In this document: positions 1 to 8,121 of the stretch, piece by piece
Numbering within the stretch: the first letter of the stretch is position 1
How the letters are laid out: each line of letters starts with the position of its first letter
Assembly (NCBI GenBank): GCA_934444695.1
Contig: CAKSDF010000030.1
Span: 1 to 16,101 of the forward strand
Source of the DNA: an uncultured Eubacteriales bacterium
GTDB taxonomy: Bacteria; Bacillota; Clostridia; Oscillospirales; Acutalibacteraceae
DNA: 16,101 bases
Direction: 5' to 3'
Notes under the pieces: model-generated
Seen by the model: the letters and a program-made list of their open reading frames with translations, nothing else
The model's database searches: none
Told to the model about the DNA's origin: nothing
Made by a program: the position numbers and the translations under genes

Positions 1-414
1 CTTTACAAACTGGTTTCAAGAGGTAACAGAACTCTTATCGTTGAGACTCTCGACGAGACTCACAAGCGTGTGCCAGCGTTCGCTACAGACCGCGTTACAA
101 GCCTTGGCGACATCGCTATGTACACTGATGCAGACGAGGTTCCATTGTGGGAGGTTCTCGACAGCGTAAGCAAGAAGGAAGAGGGCAAGCCTAGCGCCTT
201 TAACTACAAGAAGGCTCCAGCTGCTGAGCTTCACGATTATTTCGCAGAGGTTCTTCCTAACTACGATCGCGACCGTGTACACGACAGCGATATCAAGAAG
301 CTCCTCCAGTGGTACAACATCCTCGCTAAGTACGGTATCACCGATTTCAAGGCTACTCTCGCTCCTACAGAGGGTGAGAACGTAGATGATCGTGCTGAGC
401 AGGTTGCTGAGTAA
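1..414 (+). CDS. DUF5606 family protein, 5'-truncated by the window edge
   Basis: The frame is open from base 1 (first residues LYKLVSRGNRTLIVE) to a TAA at 412-414, giving 137 residues with no start codon in view. The pattern YKLVSRG...LIVE.LD......PAF....V.SL.DIAMYT....VPL..VL matches my recollection of DUF5606, a small Bacteroidetes-restricted family of unknown function; full-length members are about 140-155 aa, so only some 12-15 N-terminal residues are missing. The rest looks like a soluble alpha/beta protein with a polar C-terminal tail ending in AEQVAE. Codon choice is strongly biased (CTC, AAG, GTT, CGT), which suggests good expression. A strong intrinsic terminator follows about 30 bp after the stop, so this is the last gene of its transcript. 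Function is unknown. An internal GTG at 68-70 should not be taken as the start, because conserved residues lie upstream of it. Confidence 0.85.
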   Translation, partial: LYKLVSRGNRTLIVETLDETHKRVPAFATDRVTSLGDIAMYTDADEVPLWEVLDSVSKKEEGKPSAFNYKKAPAAELHDYFAEVLPNYDRDRVHDSDIKKLLQWYNILAKYGITDFKATLAPTEGENVDDRAEQVAE

Positions 415-446
415 GAATCATTGATCAGCTAGCATATAAAACATAT

Positions 447-492
447 AAAAAGAGGGTGTGTCATAAGTTCATGATGCACCCTCTTTTTAATT
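447..492 (+). terminator. Rho-independent terminator of the DUF5606 gene
   Basis: An 18-bp stem (447-464 paired with 471-488, including two G-U pairs near the loop) closes on the 6-nt loop AAGTTC. The outer stem is A-rich on the left and T-rich on the right, so the hairpin ends in the T run at 484-488. It lies 33 bp after the TAA stop. The A/T symmetry would also let it work on the opposite strand for transcripts coming leftward from the MATE gene. Confidence 0.9.
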
Positions 493-504
493 TTTCAAGA
501 ACGC

Positions 505-590
505 AAGCCCGTTAGGCGTCCCGCCGGATTTGCAATCCGGCGTTAAAAAATGTCCTAACCTTTTTGGGCTTTGCGGATTTGCAATCCGCA
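505..590. repeat. Pair of REP-like palindromes with the core GGATTTGCAATCC
   Basis: Two copies of one palindrome lie 50 bp apart: 522-542 (9-bp arms, CGCCGGATT/AATCCGGCG) and 572-590 (8-bp arms, TGCGGATT/AATCCGCA). Both have the same asymmetric TGC centre in the same orientation. The flanks also pair: 505-510 (AAGCCC) with 566-571 (GGGCTT) and 511-516 (GTTAGG) with 554-559 (CCTAAC), so the first palindrome can sit at the tip of a larger fold. The pair lies between the stops of two convergent genes (DUF5606 and MATE). It could act as a bidirectional terminator or be a REP/BIME-type dispersed repeat; copy number elsewhere is unknown. Confidence 0.6.
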
Positions 591-604
591 GCAAAGGTGT
601 TTTT

Positions 605-1966
605 TTATTCCTTTTCTATCTTTTTCAATTCCTTCTCAAATCTTCTTCGATACATTTCGCCCGCTATGGTCAAACCAAACGGGAAGGCTATCCAGATGCC
701 CAGCAAGCCCATGCCGCATGGGAAACCTAGGGTATAGCCCAAAGGCAATGAGATGACGAAGTAGGCGATAAAGGCATAGAGCACCATCGGCTTTACGCAG
801 GCGATGCCTCGCAGCGCATTGGCAAAGGTATATTGCAAGCCGTCGCCAAACTGATATACCATCATCAGGATAATCAATACCGCTACATAAGCCTGAACCT
901 CAGCATTATCGTTAAACCAACCGCCTATCTGGTGGCGGAGCAAGAACACCGGAAGTCCCATCATAAGCGAGAACAGCAGGCTTAATCGGAATCCGTCGTA
1001 TGCATTGCGGCGAACCGCAGCATAGTCCTTCTGGCCCATAAAATGGCTCACACGGATAGCCATCGCTGCCGCCATGCCCGAAAGCACCAGATAGAACAGC
1101 TGCGAAATGGTAATCATCACCTGGTGTGCCGCCAGCGGAATGGTGCCAAGCCAGCCCACCATCACGCAACTCAGCGTAAACGCAGCCGATTCCATACCCA
1201 GCTGCAATGCCACAGGCCATCCCAAACGGTTCATCTCCTTGAAATCCACCTTGTTGATTTCACTATGAATGATGTTGTGTCTGTATGTTGCGAATTTCCT
1301 GCATACCATCACGATGCCTACCATCGTCAGTGCCATGAGGATGCGGCTTACCAGGGTAGAAATGCCGGCTCCGAGCAGACCCAGCTCCGGGAATCCAGCC
1401 ACACCATATATCAATAGCCAGTTGCCCAGAATGTTAACCACGTTTCCGCCAATCATCGCCCACATTGCCACCTTGGTCTGTCCGATACCATCCAGAAACT
1501 GCTTCATCGTGAAGAAGATGCCCATAAAGAGCACCGATGCCAGATTCACCAGGAAGTAGGGGCGGATGAGCGTGAGCAGTTCCTCCGGCTGGCCGATGTG
1601 CCCCAGATTGAAATAGAGCAGAATGAGGGCCAAGGTGAAGATGGCTCCCGTAATCATGTTGGAAAAGAAGGAGTTACGCACCTTCTGGCCGATGCAGTCT
1701 GTTCGTTCCTCGCCATAGAGTCGGCCGATAATAGGGGTGAGACCATAGGTAAATCCCATGTAGGATACGAAAACAAGACCGAAGATGTTGTTTACCAGGC
1801 CTGCTGCCGCCAGTTCGGGCGTACTGTGATGACCAATCATCAGCGTGTCGGCGAATCCCAGGATGATGGTTCCCAACTGTCCGATGATGATAGGAATACC
1901 GATGGAAAGCAGTTCCCGGTAGTGATGTTTATTGTGACTTGTAATTGATGTAGTATGAGTCTTCAT
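605..1966 (-). CDS. MATE family multidrug efflux transporter
   Basis: This is a predicted 12-helix inner-membrane antiporter that exports cationic drugs or metabolites using a Na+ or H+ gradient. The 453-residue protein has the usual MATE length. Helix 1 carries the family pattern IPIIIGQLGTIILGFADTLMIG with the conserved membrane Asp (D40), followed by ELAAAGLVN; the second half repeats the fold (RLGWPVALQLGMESAAF... then PLAAHQV). The start at 1966 (MKTHTTSITSHNK...) is preferred over an in-frame ATG at 2080, because a well-formed promoter at 2039-2069 would begin transcription near 2033, downstream of the longer start, and the extra 38 residues are not MATE-like. It is transcribed alone, divergently from the glycosidase gene. 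Substrate cannot be told from sequence. Confidence 0.9.
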   Translation of the reverse strand: MKTHTTSITSHNKHHYRELLSIGIPIIIGQLGTIILGFADTLMIGHHSTPELAAAGLVNNIFGLVFVSYMGFTYGLTPIIGRLYGEERTDCIGQKVRNSFFSNMITGAIFTLALILLYFNLGHIGQPEELLTLIRPYFLVNLASVLFMGIFFTMKQFLDGIGQTKVAMWAMIGGNVVNILGNWLLIYGVAGFPELGLLGAGISTLVSRILMALTMVGIVMVCRKFATYRHNIIHSEINKVDFKEMNRLGWPVALQLGMESAAFTLSCVMVGWLGTIPLAAHQVMITISQLFYLVLSGMAAAMAIRVSHFMGQKDYAAVRRNAYDGFRLSLLFSLMMGLPVFLLRHQIGGWFNDNAEVQAYVAVLIILMMVYQFGDGLQYTFANALRGIACVKPMVLYAFIAYFVISLPLGYTLGFPCGMGLLGIWIAFPFGLTIAGEMYRRRFEKELKKIEKE

Positions 1967-2038
1967 TACTTGGTTGTTTATTTTACTTTTTAATGATATT
2001 ATTATATAATTATGATTTCTCTTTTTTCCTTGAATCGG

Positions 2039-2069
2039 CAAAGTTACTGCTTTTTTATGAGAAAACAAA
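2039..2069 (-). promoter_or_regulatory. Bacteroidetes-type promoter for the MATE gene
   Basis: On the minus strand TTTG (2069-2066) is followed after exactly 19 nt by TAACTTTG (2046-2039), which fits the Bacteroidetes -33 TTTG / -7 TAnnTTTG consensus. Expected transcription start is near 2033, giving a leader of about 65 nt before the ATG at 1966. Confidence 0.7.
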
Positions 2070-2106
2070 ATATTCTTCAAAAATTCACGAAAGAATGGCT
2101 AGATAT

Positions 2107-2137
2107 TTTTCAGAACCAATATTTTTTTGTATATTTG
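2107..2137 (+). promoter_or_regulatory. Bacteroidetes-type promoter for the glycosidase-hppA unit
   Basis: TATATTTG at 2130-2137 is a perfect TAnnTTTG -7 box, with a T run (2107-2110, TTTT in place of TTTG) 19 nt upstream. Predicted transcription start is about 2143, giving an AT-rich leader of nearly 50 nt with no strong Shine-Dalgarno, which is normal for this group. It is back to back with the MATE promoter. Confidence 0.6.
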
Positions 2138-2190
2138 CAGCAACTTAGTACAAACTAACATATTATAAACGTAAAAAACATTTCAACTAA

Positions 2191-4926
2191 ATGGAGAAAA
2201 CGACATTATTCATTGCTTTGGGATTGGCAGCATTCTCACAGTATGCACAGAATACCCAGGCTCAGACCGCAGATTTCCGACCATCGCACGCTTCAATGTA
2301 TTTGCAGCCAAGCGTAGGTTCCACCACCGTTCCTTTCGATTGGAACGATGTAGGCAGAGAATTTGTGGTGCGCTGGGGCATGGATACCGCTTGGGACGAC
2401 GAGGGCAATGTGCGCCGAGGAACCAACCACATCGGCAAGAATCTGATTTCTACGGGTAGAATTTCTTTCCAGCCTAGCGACCTGGTGGGGGAGGACGGCG
2501 AGCTTTCTGCAGCCCAGAAAACTGCCCTCAATTCCCGCATCGCCCATATCAAGCTCTCGGGAGCCACTTCGGTGGAAATCAACTGCGACCATGAGGCGCT
2601 CAATGCAGCCAACTACAAGGGCAAGCCTGAGCAGTGGTACCGCGTTATCAAGGCCACCGTGAAATATGCCCAGCAGAAAGGACTCACCGTAGAGAGTGTG
2701 GCGCCATTCAATGAGCCTGATTATACGGCATGGAACGAAGGCACAAAGGCCGATTTCCTGAACATCTGCAAACTCATCAAGGCGGATGCCGATTTCGCCG
2801 GAATCCGCATCTGTGGCGGCAATACGCTTAATTGCGATGAGGCTTTGCCTTGGTACAATGTACTCAAGGATTATCTTGACGAGGGAAACACCCATCAGTT
2901 GGCGGGTTCCTTCGATAACTATGCCAATTTCTTCCAGACTGTGAAGAACGATGGCAAGGTGGCTACGGCTGATGAGCTTCACAATGTGGGTGAGGCCATC
3001 GTAGGCGTGGAATATGGCATGGAGAATGGTATCTGGTGGAGCTTCGATGGCGTGGCAAGAGGCGAATTCTGCAAGGCGAATTCCGCAGGAGGCAGCCGAT
3101 TGGGTTATGCCGAGGACCGTGGCAGTTGGACCTCAGCCGCCGTTTATCGCCTGCCTGATGGCAAGGTAGAGGGCTTCATCGGTTCTTCCGAGCGCCAGGC
3201 AACCACCCATTCCTATGATTTCGTATCCAAGGGCCGTGATGTCTATTTCGATGGCTACGGACCGATGCGTGCCTTCTCCATCACTATGCCAGGCGGTACG
3301 GGCTATCAGAAGGGACAGACCAATGCCGAGCGCATGGTTCGCATCACCAGCGGCGAGGATGTTCCTCCATATCCTATCACCAATGGCGATTACGTGCTCA
3401 TGAACAAGAAATCAAGAAAGGTGCTCCAGGCAGCGGGCAATCCTGTACAGGCGGGCACCAACCTTACCCAGGGCACCTATTCCAAGTCGAAGTCTTTCCA
3501 GAAATGGGTGGTCAATGCCGTGGATTCCCGCATCGGTGGCGATTTCGGATATTTCACCCTGCAGTGTGCCAATAATAAGGAAATGTATGCCGATGTGCTC
3601 AACTGGTCAACCGTAACTGGCGGTACGCTGATAGCTTATAATGGCACCATGGGCAGCAACGAGCAGTGGTCGTTTGAATATGCCGGCAATGGCGATTATT
3701 ACATCCGTTCCCGCCATTCAGGCTTGTATCTTCAGGTGATGAACACCACCGATGGCACCAACGTGCAGCAGCATGCCTTTACAGGCAATGCGGAGCAGCG
3801 CTGGCGCATCCTGCCTTATGGTGCGGCTTGCGAAACCGTGGCTCCTAAGGTGCCTCAGGGCTTGAAGGCTGAGGCTCAGTCGGCTTCGGTGCTCCTTTCC
3901 TGGAATGCCAATGCCGATAAGGATCTGGAGGGCTACATGGTGCTTCGTGGCAATGCTGATGCAGAAGATGCCCAGTGGCAGGTGATAGGCCGACAGGTGA
4001 AGGATACCGCTTTCGTGGATAATACCTGCGAGCCGGGCCATACCTATTTATATAAATTGAAAGCCATCGACCACTCCAGCAACATGTCGAAGGCTGGCGA
4101 TGAGGTGCAGGTGGAATTGCCTGAAATGGCTGCCCTGGTGGCTTCTTACAGCATGGAGGGCAGTCTGCGTGATACCACCATTAATCTGATGGATGCCGTG
4201 TCGGCAGGAACCATCTCTTACGCTTCTTCATCCAAGAAAGAGGGCACCCGGAGCCTCGTTCTCAATGGTCAGGATGCCTTCCTGCAGTTGCCGGCACAGG
4301 TGGGTAATCAGACTTGCTTCACCATCGGAGCCTGGGTTTACTGGAAGAATACGGGTGCACAGTGGACCCGCATCTTCGATTTCGGCAATGGCACCGACGA
4401 ATATATGTTCCTCACCCCAAGCAATGGCAGCCAGATGCGCTTTGTCATCAAGCACGATGGAGTGGAGCAGATACTTTCGGCATCTCGTCTGCAGACCGGT
4501 TGGCATCATGTGGTAGTCAGCCTTGATGAGAGCATGCAGGCAGTGCTTTATGTGGATGGCAGGCAGATGGGCAGCAAGCAGATGACCTGCACGCCAGCCA
4601 TGCTGAACCTGAGTCGCTGCTATGTAGGAAAGAGCCAGTTTAGTGCCGACCCACTGTTCAAGGGCAACATCGACGACCTCCGCATCTACAACTATGCCCT
4701 GTCTGCTGAAGACATTGCCCACTGGTATCAGGGCGAGCCAATCACAGGCATCCAGGGCATCGAAGCCACTTCTCCTTCCTCTTCTTCATCCTCTTCAGCA
4801 GCCATCATTCAGCAGCAAATCTATTCCTTGAATGGAGCTTTGCAAGATGGTAAGCATCAGGGTATTAATATCGTGAAGAAGATAGACTCAAAGGGCAAGG
4901 TAATCACCCGCAAGGTGATGTATTAA
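2191..4926 (+). CDS. Secreted multi-modular glycoside hydrolase-like protein (ricin lectin, FN3, LamG)
   Basis: A 911-aa exported protein likely to cleave a polysaccharide at the cell surface. Residues 1-25 form a signal peptide with a type I cleavage site (TQA-QT) and no lipobox. Residues about 30-385 look like a clan GH-A TIM barrel: APFNEPDY (171-178) has the Asn-Glu pair expected at the end of strand 4 (acid/base candidate E175), and the nucleophile may be E262 (ADELHN) or E274 (VEYG). Next come a ricin-type beta-trefoil lectin (about 396-542, QKW...QWSF...QRWRI repeats), an FN3 domain (about 551-643), a LamG/concanavalin-like domain (about 648-847), a poly-Ser linker (863-869) and a C-terminal tail with IYSLNG and GINIVKK like those of many Prevotella exported proteins, possibly a secretion signal. 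Glycoside hydrolase family and substrate are not assignable by eye; GH30-like is my best guess. hppA follows after 20 bp. Confidence 0.75.
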   Translation: MEKTTLFIALGLAAFSQYAQNTQAQTADFRPSHASMYLQPSVGSTTVPFDWNDVGREFVVRWGMDTAWDDEGNVRRGTNHIGKNLISTGRISFQPSDLVGEDGELSAAQKTALNSRIAHIKLSGATSVEINCDHEALNAANYKGKPEQWYRVIKATVKYAQQKGLTVESVAPFNEPDYTAWNEGTKADFLNICKLIKADADFAGIRICGGNTLNCDEALPWYNVLKDYLDEGNTHQLAGSFDNYANFFQTVKNDGKVATADELHNVGEAIVGVEYGMENGIWWSFDGVARGEFCKANSAGGSRLGYAEDRGSWTSAAVYRLPDGKVEGFIGSSERQATTHSYDFVSKGRDVYFDGYGPMRAFSITMPGGTGYQKGQTNAERMVRITSGEDVPPYPITNGDYVLMNKKSRKVLQAAGNPVQAGTNLTQGTYSKSKSFQKWVVNAVDSRIGGDFGYFTLQCANNKEMYADVLNWSTVTGGTLIAYNGTMGSNEQWSFEYAGNGDYYIRSRHSGLYLQVMNTTDGTNVQQHAFTGNAEQRWRILPYGAACETVAPKVPQGLKAEAQSASVLLSWNANADKDLEGYMVLRGNADAEDAQWQVIGRQVKDTAFVDNTCEPGHTYLYKLKAIDHSSNMSKAGDEVQVELPEMAALVASYSMEGSLRDTTINLMDAVSAGTISYASSSKKEGTRSLVLNGQDAFLQLPAQVGNQTCFTIGAWVYWKNTGAQWTRIFDFGNGTDEYMFLTPSNGSQMRFVIKHDGVEQILSASRLQTGWHHVVVSLDESMQAVLYVDGRQMGSKQMTCTPAMLNLSRCYVGKSQFSADPLFKGNIDDLRIYNYALSAEDIAHWYQGEPITGIQGIEATSPSSSSSSSAAIIQQQIYSLNGALQDGKHQGINIVKKIDSKGKVITRKVMY

Positions 4927-4946
4927 TCAAAATAAATTATACCGTT

Positions 4947-7151
4947 ATGAACAACATTCCATTAGTTTTTTGGCTCATCCCGATAGCCAGCATCGTGGCA
5001 TTGGGAATGGCATGGTATTTCTTCCGCTCCATGATGAATGAAGACGAAGGAACCGACAGAATGAGAGAAATTGCTGAACATGTAAGAAAAGGCGCCATGG
5101 CTTATCTCAAGCAGCAGTATAAGGTGGTGGCGATAGTCTTCGCTGTTCTTGCCATCGTTTTCGCCTTCATGGCATACGGCTTGAAGGTGCAGAATCCGTG
5201 GGTTCCGTTCGCCTTCCTCACCGGCGGTCTCTTCTCGGGCTTGGCAGGCTTCTTCGGCATGAAGACAGCCACCTACGCTTCGGCACGTACAGCCCATGGA
5301 GCACGAACCGGACTCGACAAGGGCTTGAAGATAGCCTTTCGCAGCGGAGCCGTAATGGGACTCGTGGTGGTAGGACTCGGCTTGCTCGACATCGCCATCT
5401 GGTTTATTGTTCTTAACGCCGTGTATGCAGGCGAATCCACAGCCCTCATCACCATCACCACCACCATGCTCACCTTCGGAATGGGAGCATCCACCCAGGC
5501 ACTCTTTGCCCGAGTGGGTGGAGGAATCTATACCAAGGCTGCCGATGTGGGTGCCGACCTTGTGGGAAAGGTAGAGGCAAACATCCCTGAGGATGACCCT
5601 CGAAATCCTGCCACCATAGCCGATAATGTGGGCGATAACGTGGGCGATGTAGCCGGCATGGGTGCCGACCTCTACGAGAGCTATTGCGGCTCTATTCTAT
5701 CCACCGCCGCCCTGGGCGCCACCGCCTTTGCCATGAACAGCGATATGCAGCTTCGTGCCGTTATAGCCCCTATGATTATCGCCGCCATCGGCATCTTCCT
5801 TTCGCTCATCGGCATCTTCCTGGTGCGTACCAGGGAGGGCGCATCCATGAAAGATCTGCTCCATTCTCTGGGTCTCGGCACCAACGTGAGCGCCGGTCTC
5901 ATCGCCGTAGCCACTTTTGTAATATTATATCTCCTGGGCATTGAGAATTGGCTCGGACTGTCCTTCTCCGTTATCAGCGGATTGGTGGCAGGTGTCATCA
6001 TCGGTCAGGCCACGGAGTATTACACCTCGCAGAGTTACAAGCCTACGCAGAAGATAGCTGAGGCTTCGCAGACGGGACCTGCCACGGTGATTATCAAGGG
6101 CATTGGAACGGGAATGATTTCAACCATGATTCCTGTGGTAACCATTTCGGTGGCCATCATGCTGAGTTTCCTCTGCGCCAATGGCTTTGATATGTCGATG
6201 TCGGCAAAGTCAATCAGTACAGGACTTTACGGCATTGGTATCGCGGCCGTAGGTATGCTGTCAACACTCGGTATCACCCTTGCTACGGATGCCTATGGTC
6301 CTATCGCCGATAACGCCGGAGGTAATGCCGAGATGAGCGGATTGGGCAAGGAAGTTCGTGAGCGCACCGATGCCCTCGATGCCTTGGGCAACACTACGGC
6401 AGCCACCGGCAAGGGCTTTGCCATCGGTTCTGCTGCTCTTACGGCATTGGCGCTTCTTGCCTCTTATATCGAGGAGATTAAGATAGCTATGATTCGAGCC
6501 GTAGAGAATGGCAAGCAGTATGTGGATGCTGCCGGAAATCTCTTTGATCCTACGAGTGCCACCACCATCGATTTCATCAATTTCTTCCAGGTGAATCTCA
6601 TTAATCCGAAGGTATTGGTAGGTGCCTTCCTGGGAGCGATGGCCGCCTTCCTGTTCTGCGGATTGACAATGGGAGCCGTGGGCAGAGCTGCTGAATCCAT
6701 GGTTCAGGAGGTTCGCCGCCAGTTCAGGGAAATCAAGGGAATCCTTGAGGGTCAGGCTGTGCCTGATTACGGAAGATGTGTGGAGATTAGTACCCGTAGT
6801 GCTCAGCGCGAGATGATTATCCCATCGTTGCTGGCCATTATTATTCCTATTGTAGTAGGTTTGGTTTTGGGTGTAGCCGGCGTATTGGGACTTCTTACGG
6901 GCGGTCTGGCTGCCGGATTCACGCTAGCCGTATTCATGTCAAATTCTGGAGGCGCATGGGATAATGCGAAGAAGATGATAGAAGAGGGCAGTTTTGGCGG
7001 CAAGGGTAGCGAGAACCACAAGGCCACGATAGTGGGTGATACGGTGGGCGATCCGTTTAAGGATACATCGGGTCCATCGTTAAATATTTTGATAAAACTG
7101 ATGTCGATGGTAAGCATCGTGATGGCGGGTTTGACCATTGCGTTCATGTAA
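4947..7151 (+). CDS. hppA: K+-dependent membrane-bound ion-pumping pyrophosphatase
   Basis: The enzyme hydrolyses cytoplasmic PPi to pump Na+ and/or H+ outward. At 734 aa with about 16 hydrophobic segments it has full family length. The PPi/Mg2+ site motifs are intact: DVGADLVGKVE (200-210), EDDPRNPATIADNVGDNVGD (215-234), DAYGPIADNAGG (448-459), and NSGGAWDNAKK (666-676) with GDTVGDPFKDTSGPS (697-711). GNTTAATGKG (481-490) has Ala485 and Gly488 where K+-independent enzymes carry Lys and Thr, so this is the K+-dependent class. T92, F96, D148 and M179 fit, as far as I recall, the signature of the dual Na+,H+ pumps described from Bacteroides vulgatus, but an alignment is needed. Only 20 bp separate it from the glycosidase and no terminator intervenes, so it may be co-transcribed; an internal promoter is not excluded. 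Confidence 0.95.
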   Translation: MNNIPLVFWLIPIASIVALGMAWYFFRSMMNEDEGTDRMREIAEHVRKGAMAYLKQQYKVVAIVFAVLAIVFAFMAYGLKVQNPWVPFAFLTGGLFSGLAGFFGMKTATYASARTAHGARTGLDKGLKIAFRSGAVMGLVVVGLGLLDIAIWFIVLNAVYAGESTALITITTTMLTFGMGASTQALFARVGGGIYTKAADVGADLVGKVEANIPEDDPRNPATIADNVGDNVGDVAGMGADLYESYCGSILSTAALGATAFAMNSDMQLRAVIAPMIIAAIGIFLSLIGIFLVRTREGASMKDLLHSLGLGTNVSAGLIAVATFVILYLLGIENWLGLSFSVISGLVAGVIIGQATEYYTSQSYKPTQKIAEASQTGPATVIIKGIGTGMISTMIPVVTISVAIMLSFLCANGFDMSMSAKSISTGLYGIGIAAVGMLSTLGITLATDAYGPIADNAGGNAEMSGLGKEVRERTDALDALGNTTAATGKGFAIGSAALTALALLASYIEEIKIAMIRAVENGKQYVDAAGNLFDPTSATTIDFINFFQVNLINPKVLVGAFLGAMAAFLFCGLTMGAVGRAAESMVQEVRRQFREIKGILEGQAVPDYGRCVEISTRSAQREMIIPSLLAIIIPIVVGLVLGVAGVLGLLTGGLAAGFTLAVFMSNSGGAWDNAKKMIEEGSFGGKGSENHKATIVGDTVGDPFKDTSGPSLNILIKLMSMVSIVMAGLTIAFM

Positions 7152-7231
7152 GACAGAGGATTGAGCTAAAATAATATTAGAAAGCTCCATCCTTTTCAGG
7201 GTTATTCTCCTTTATGGTTATCCTCCTTTAT

Positions 7232-7263
7232 GATTATTCTCCGCAAATTTGCGGAGAATAATC
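7232..7263. promoter_or_regulatory. 32-bp perfect palindrome, candidate operator of the lost fic gene
   Basis: GATTATTCTCCGCAAA and its exact reverse complement meet at 7247/7248, giving a 32-bp uninterrupted palindrome centred on CCGCAAATTTGCGG. Three imperfect half-copies surround it: GTTATTCTCC (7201-7210), GGTTATCCTCC (7217-7227) and ATAATCTCCGCAAA (7267-7280). A perfect palindrome with no loop and no T tract fits a dimeric repressor site better than a terminator. It lies immediately before a fragment that ends in a winged-helix domain, so autoregulation of the original gene is an inference. Confidence 0.55.
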
Positions 7264-7282
7264 CAAATAATCTCCGCAAAAC

Positions 7283-7732
7283 TTGCAGCATTCGTTGTCT
7301 CGTGCCGATTATACCTCCCAGCGTTACTACAGTCTTTCTTCTGAGATTCTGAATCATCGTAAAGATTATTATCAATATCTAGAGCAGGTTCAGAAGGGTG
7401 GTCTTGACGTGACGCCTTGGATTCAGTGGTTTTTGCAGACATTGAAGTTAGCGCTGGAAGCTGCTTTTGCGAAAACAGAAGGAGTATTGCGCAAGTCCAG
7501 GTTTTGGGATGCGCATCGCACGGTTTCCATCAACGAGCGTCAGCGTAAGGTTCTCAACATGCTTTTTGATGGTTTTGAAGGCAAGTTGAATTCCTCCAAA
7601 TGGTATAAGATAAATCATTGTTCTCAGGACACGGCCAATCGTGACATCAAGGATTTGATAGCCAAGGGCATATTGAGACCCACAGGAGAGGGTGGCAGAA
7701 GCACCAATTATGAGTTGGTTTTTCCTTGATAA
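7283..7732 (+). pseudogene. Fic family protein (DUF4172-Fic type), C-terminal fragment
   Basis: The 148 residues match the end of Fic/DOC adenylyltransferases of the kind with an N-terminal DUF4172: SLSRADYTSQRYYSLSSEI, then a helical stretch with WIQWFLQTL, and a winged-helix segment with NERQRKVLNMLFDGFEGKL, SSKWYKINHCSQDTANRDI and GGRSTNYEL. Full-length members are roughly 370 aa. The DUF4172 domain and the catalytic core with HPFxxGNGR are absent, so AMPylation activity is lost. No ATG precedes the conserved region: the frame opens after TAA at 7268-7270 and the only early start is TTG at 7283. The break falls just after the palindromic region, as if a deletion joined upstream DNA to the gene's final third. 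The winged helix looks intact and could still bind DNA if translated, but pseudogene is the safer reading. Confidence 0.75.
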
Positions 7733-7738
7733 AGCGTA

Positions 7739-7958
7739 GGGCTTCTTGGTTGCAAGAACGTCTCTTCTTGGTTGCAAGTACGTCTCTTTTAGGGCTCAAG
7801 TATATCTCTTTTAGGGCTCAAGTATATCTCTTTCGGGGTTCAAAAAGGTCTCTTTCGGGGTTCAAGTATGTCTCTTTTGGAGTTCAAGTATGTCTCTTTT
7901 GGAGTTCAAGTATGTCTCTTTTGGAGTTCAAGTATGTCTCTTTTGGAGTTCAAGTTAT
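7739..7958. repeat. 22-bp tandem array, about ten units
   Basis: Ten contiguous 22-bp units with the typical sequence TCTCTTTTGGAGTTCAAGTA + TG. Units 7, 8 and 9 (7871-7936) are identical, units 3 and 4 (7783-7826) are identical to each other, and units 1-2 and 5-6 are more divergent; unit 10 changes in its last bases (TTAT). The gradient suggests copy-number growth at the downstream end. All three forward frames stay open through the array because 22 is not a multiple of 3, so the long forward frame (TTG start at 7726 to about 8010) is not evidence of a gene. It begins 7 bp after the fic fragment stop. No function is apparent. Confidence 0.9.
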
Positions 7959-8056
7959 ACGACTATACGCCTTTCTGTCCTCAAAGCCATTGGCGCATAG
8001 CTCGGAGTAATGAGCTACATGTGAGCTAAGGAAAAGTAATGTAAGAAAGCTATAGT
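7959..8056. other. Non-coding interval with short repeats only
   Basis: No gene is supported here. The only structure seen is a 6-bp inverted pair (TAGCTC at 7998-8003, GAGCTA at 8012-8017) with another GAGCTA at 8023-8028. Confidence 0.5.
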
Positions 8057-8107
8057 GTTAGGTCTAGCGATGCTGCGTTTCACAGCATCGCTAGACCTAA
8101 CTTTTTT
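8057..8107 (+). terminator. Hairpin HP1 with T tract, likely terminator, TCTAGCGA family
   Basis: A perfect 19-bp stem (8057-8075 with 8083-8101) closes on the 7-nt loop CGTTTCA and is followed by six T (8102-8107). It would end rightward transcripts from hppA or the fic remnant. The stem contains TCTAGCGATGCTG, so it belongs to the same hairpin family as those at 8303, 8501 and 9919. Confidence 0.8.
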
Positions 8108-8121
8108 GTTTTTTCGCTGCT

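Noticed and set aside
1967..2080. Longer MATE start at 2080
   Set aside because: A well-spaced promoter within this stretch would initiate transcription downstream of that ATG, and the added residues are not MATE-like.
2293..2982. 229-codon minus frame inside the glycosidase gene
   Set aside because: Antisense shadow of a gene with signal peptide and recognisable domains; its translation has no family pattern.
7739..7958. CRISPR array
   Set aside because: The units are contiguous 22-mers with no unique spacers, and no cas genes are present.
7726..8010. Forward reading frame of about 94 codons through the tandem array
   Set aside because: It starts at TTG inside the fic stop region and stays open only because a 22-bp repeat lacks stops in every frame; no protein family features.
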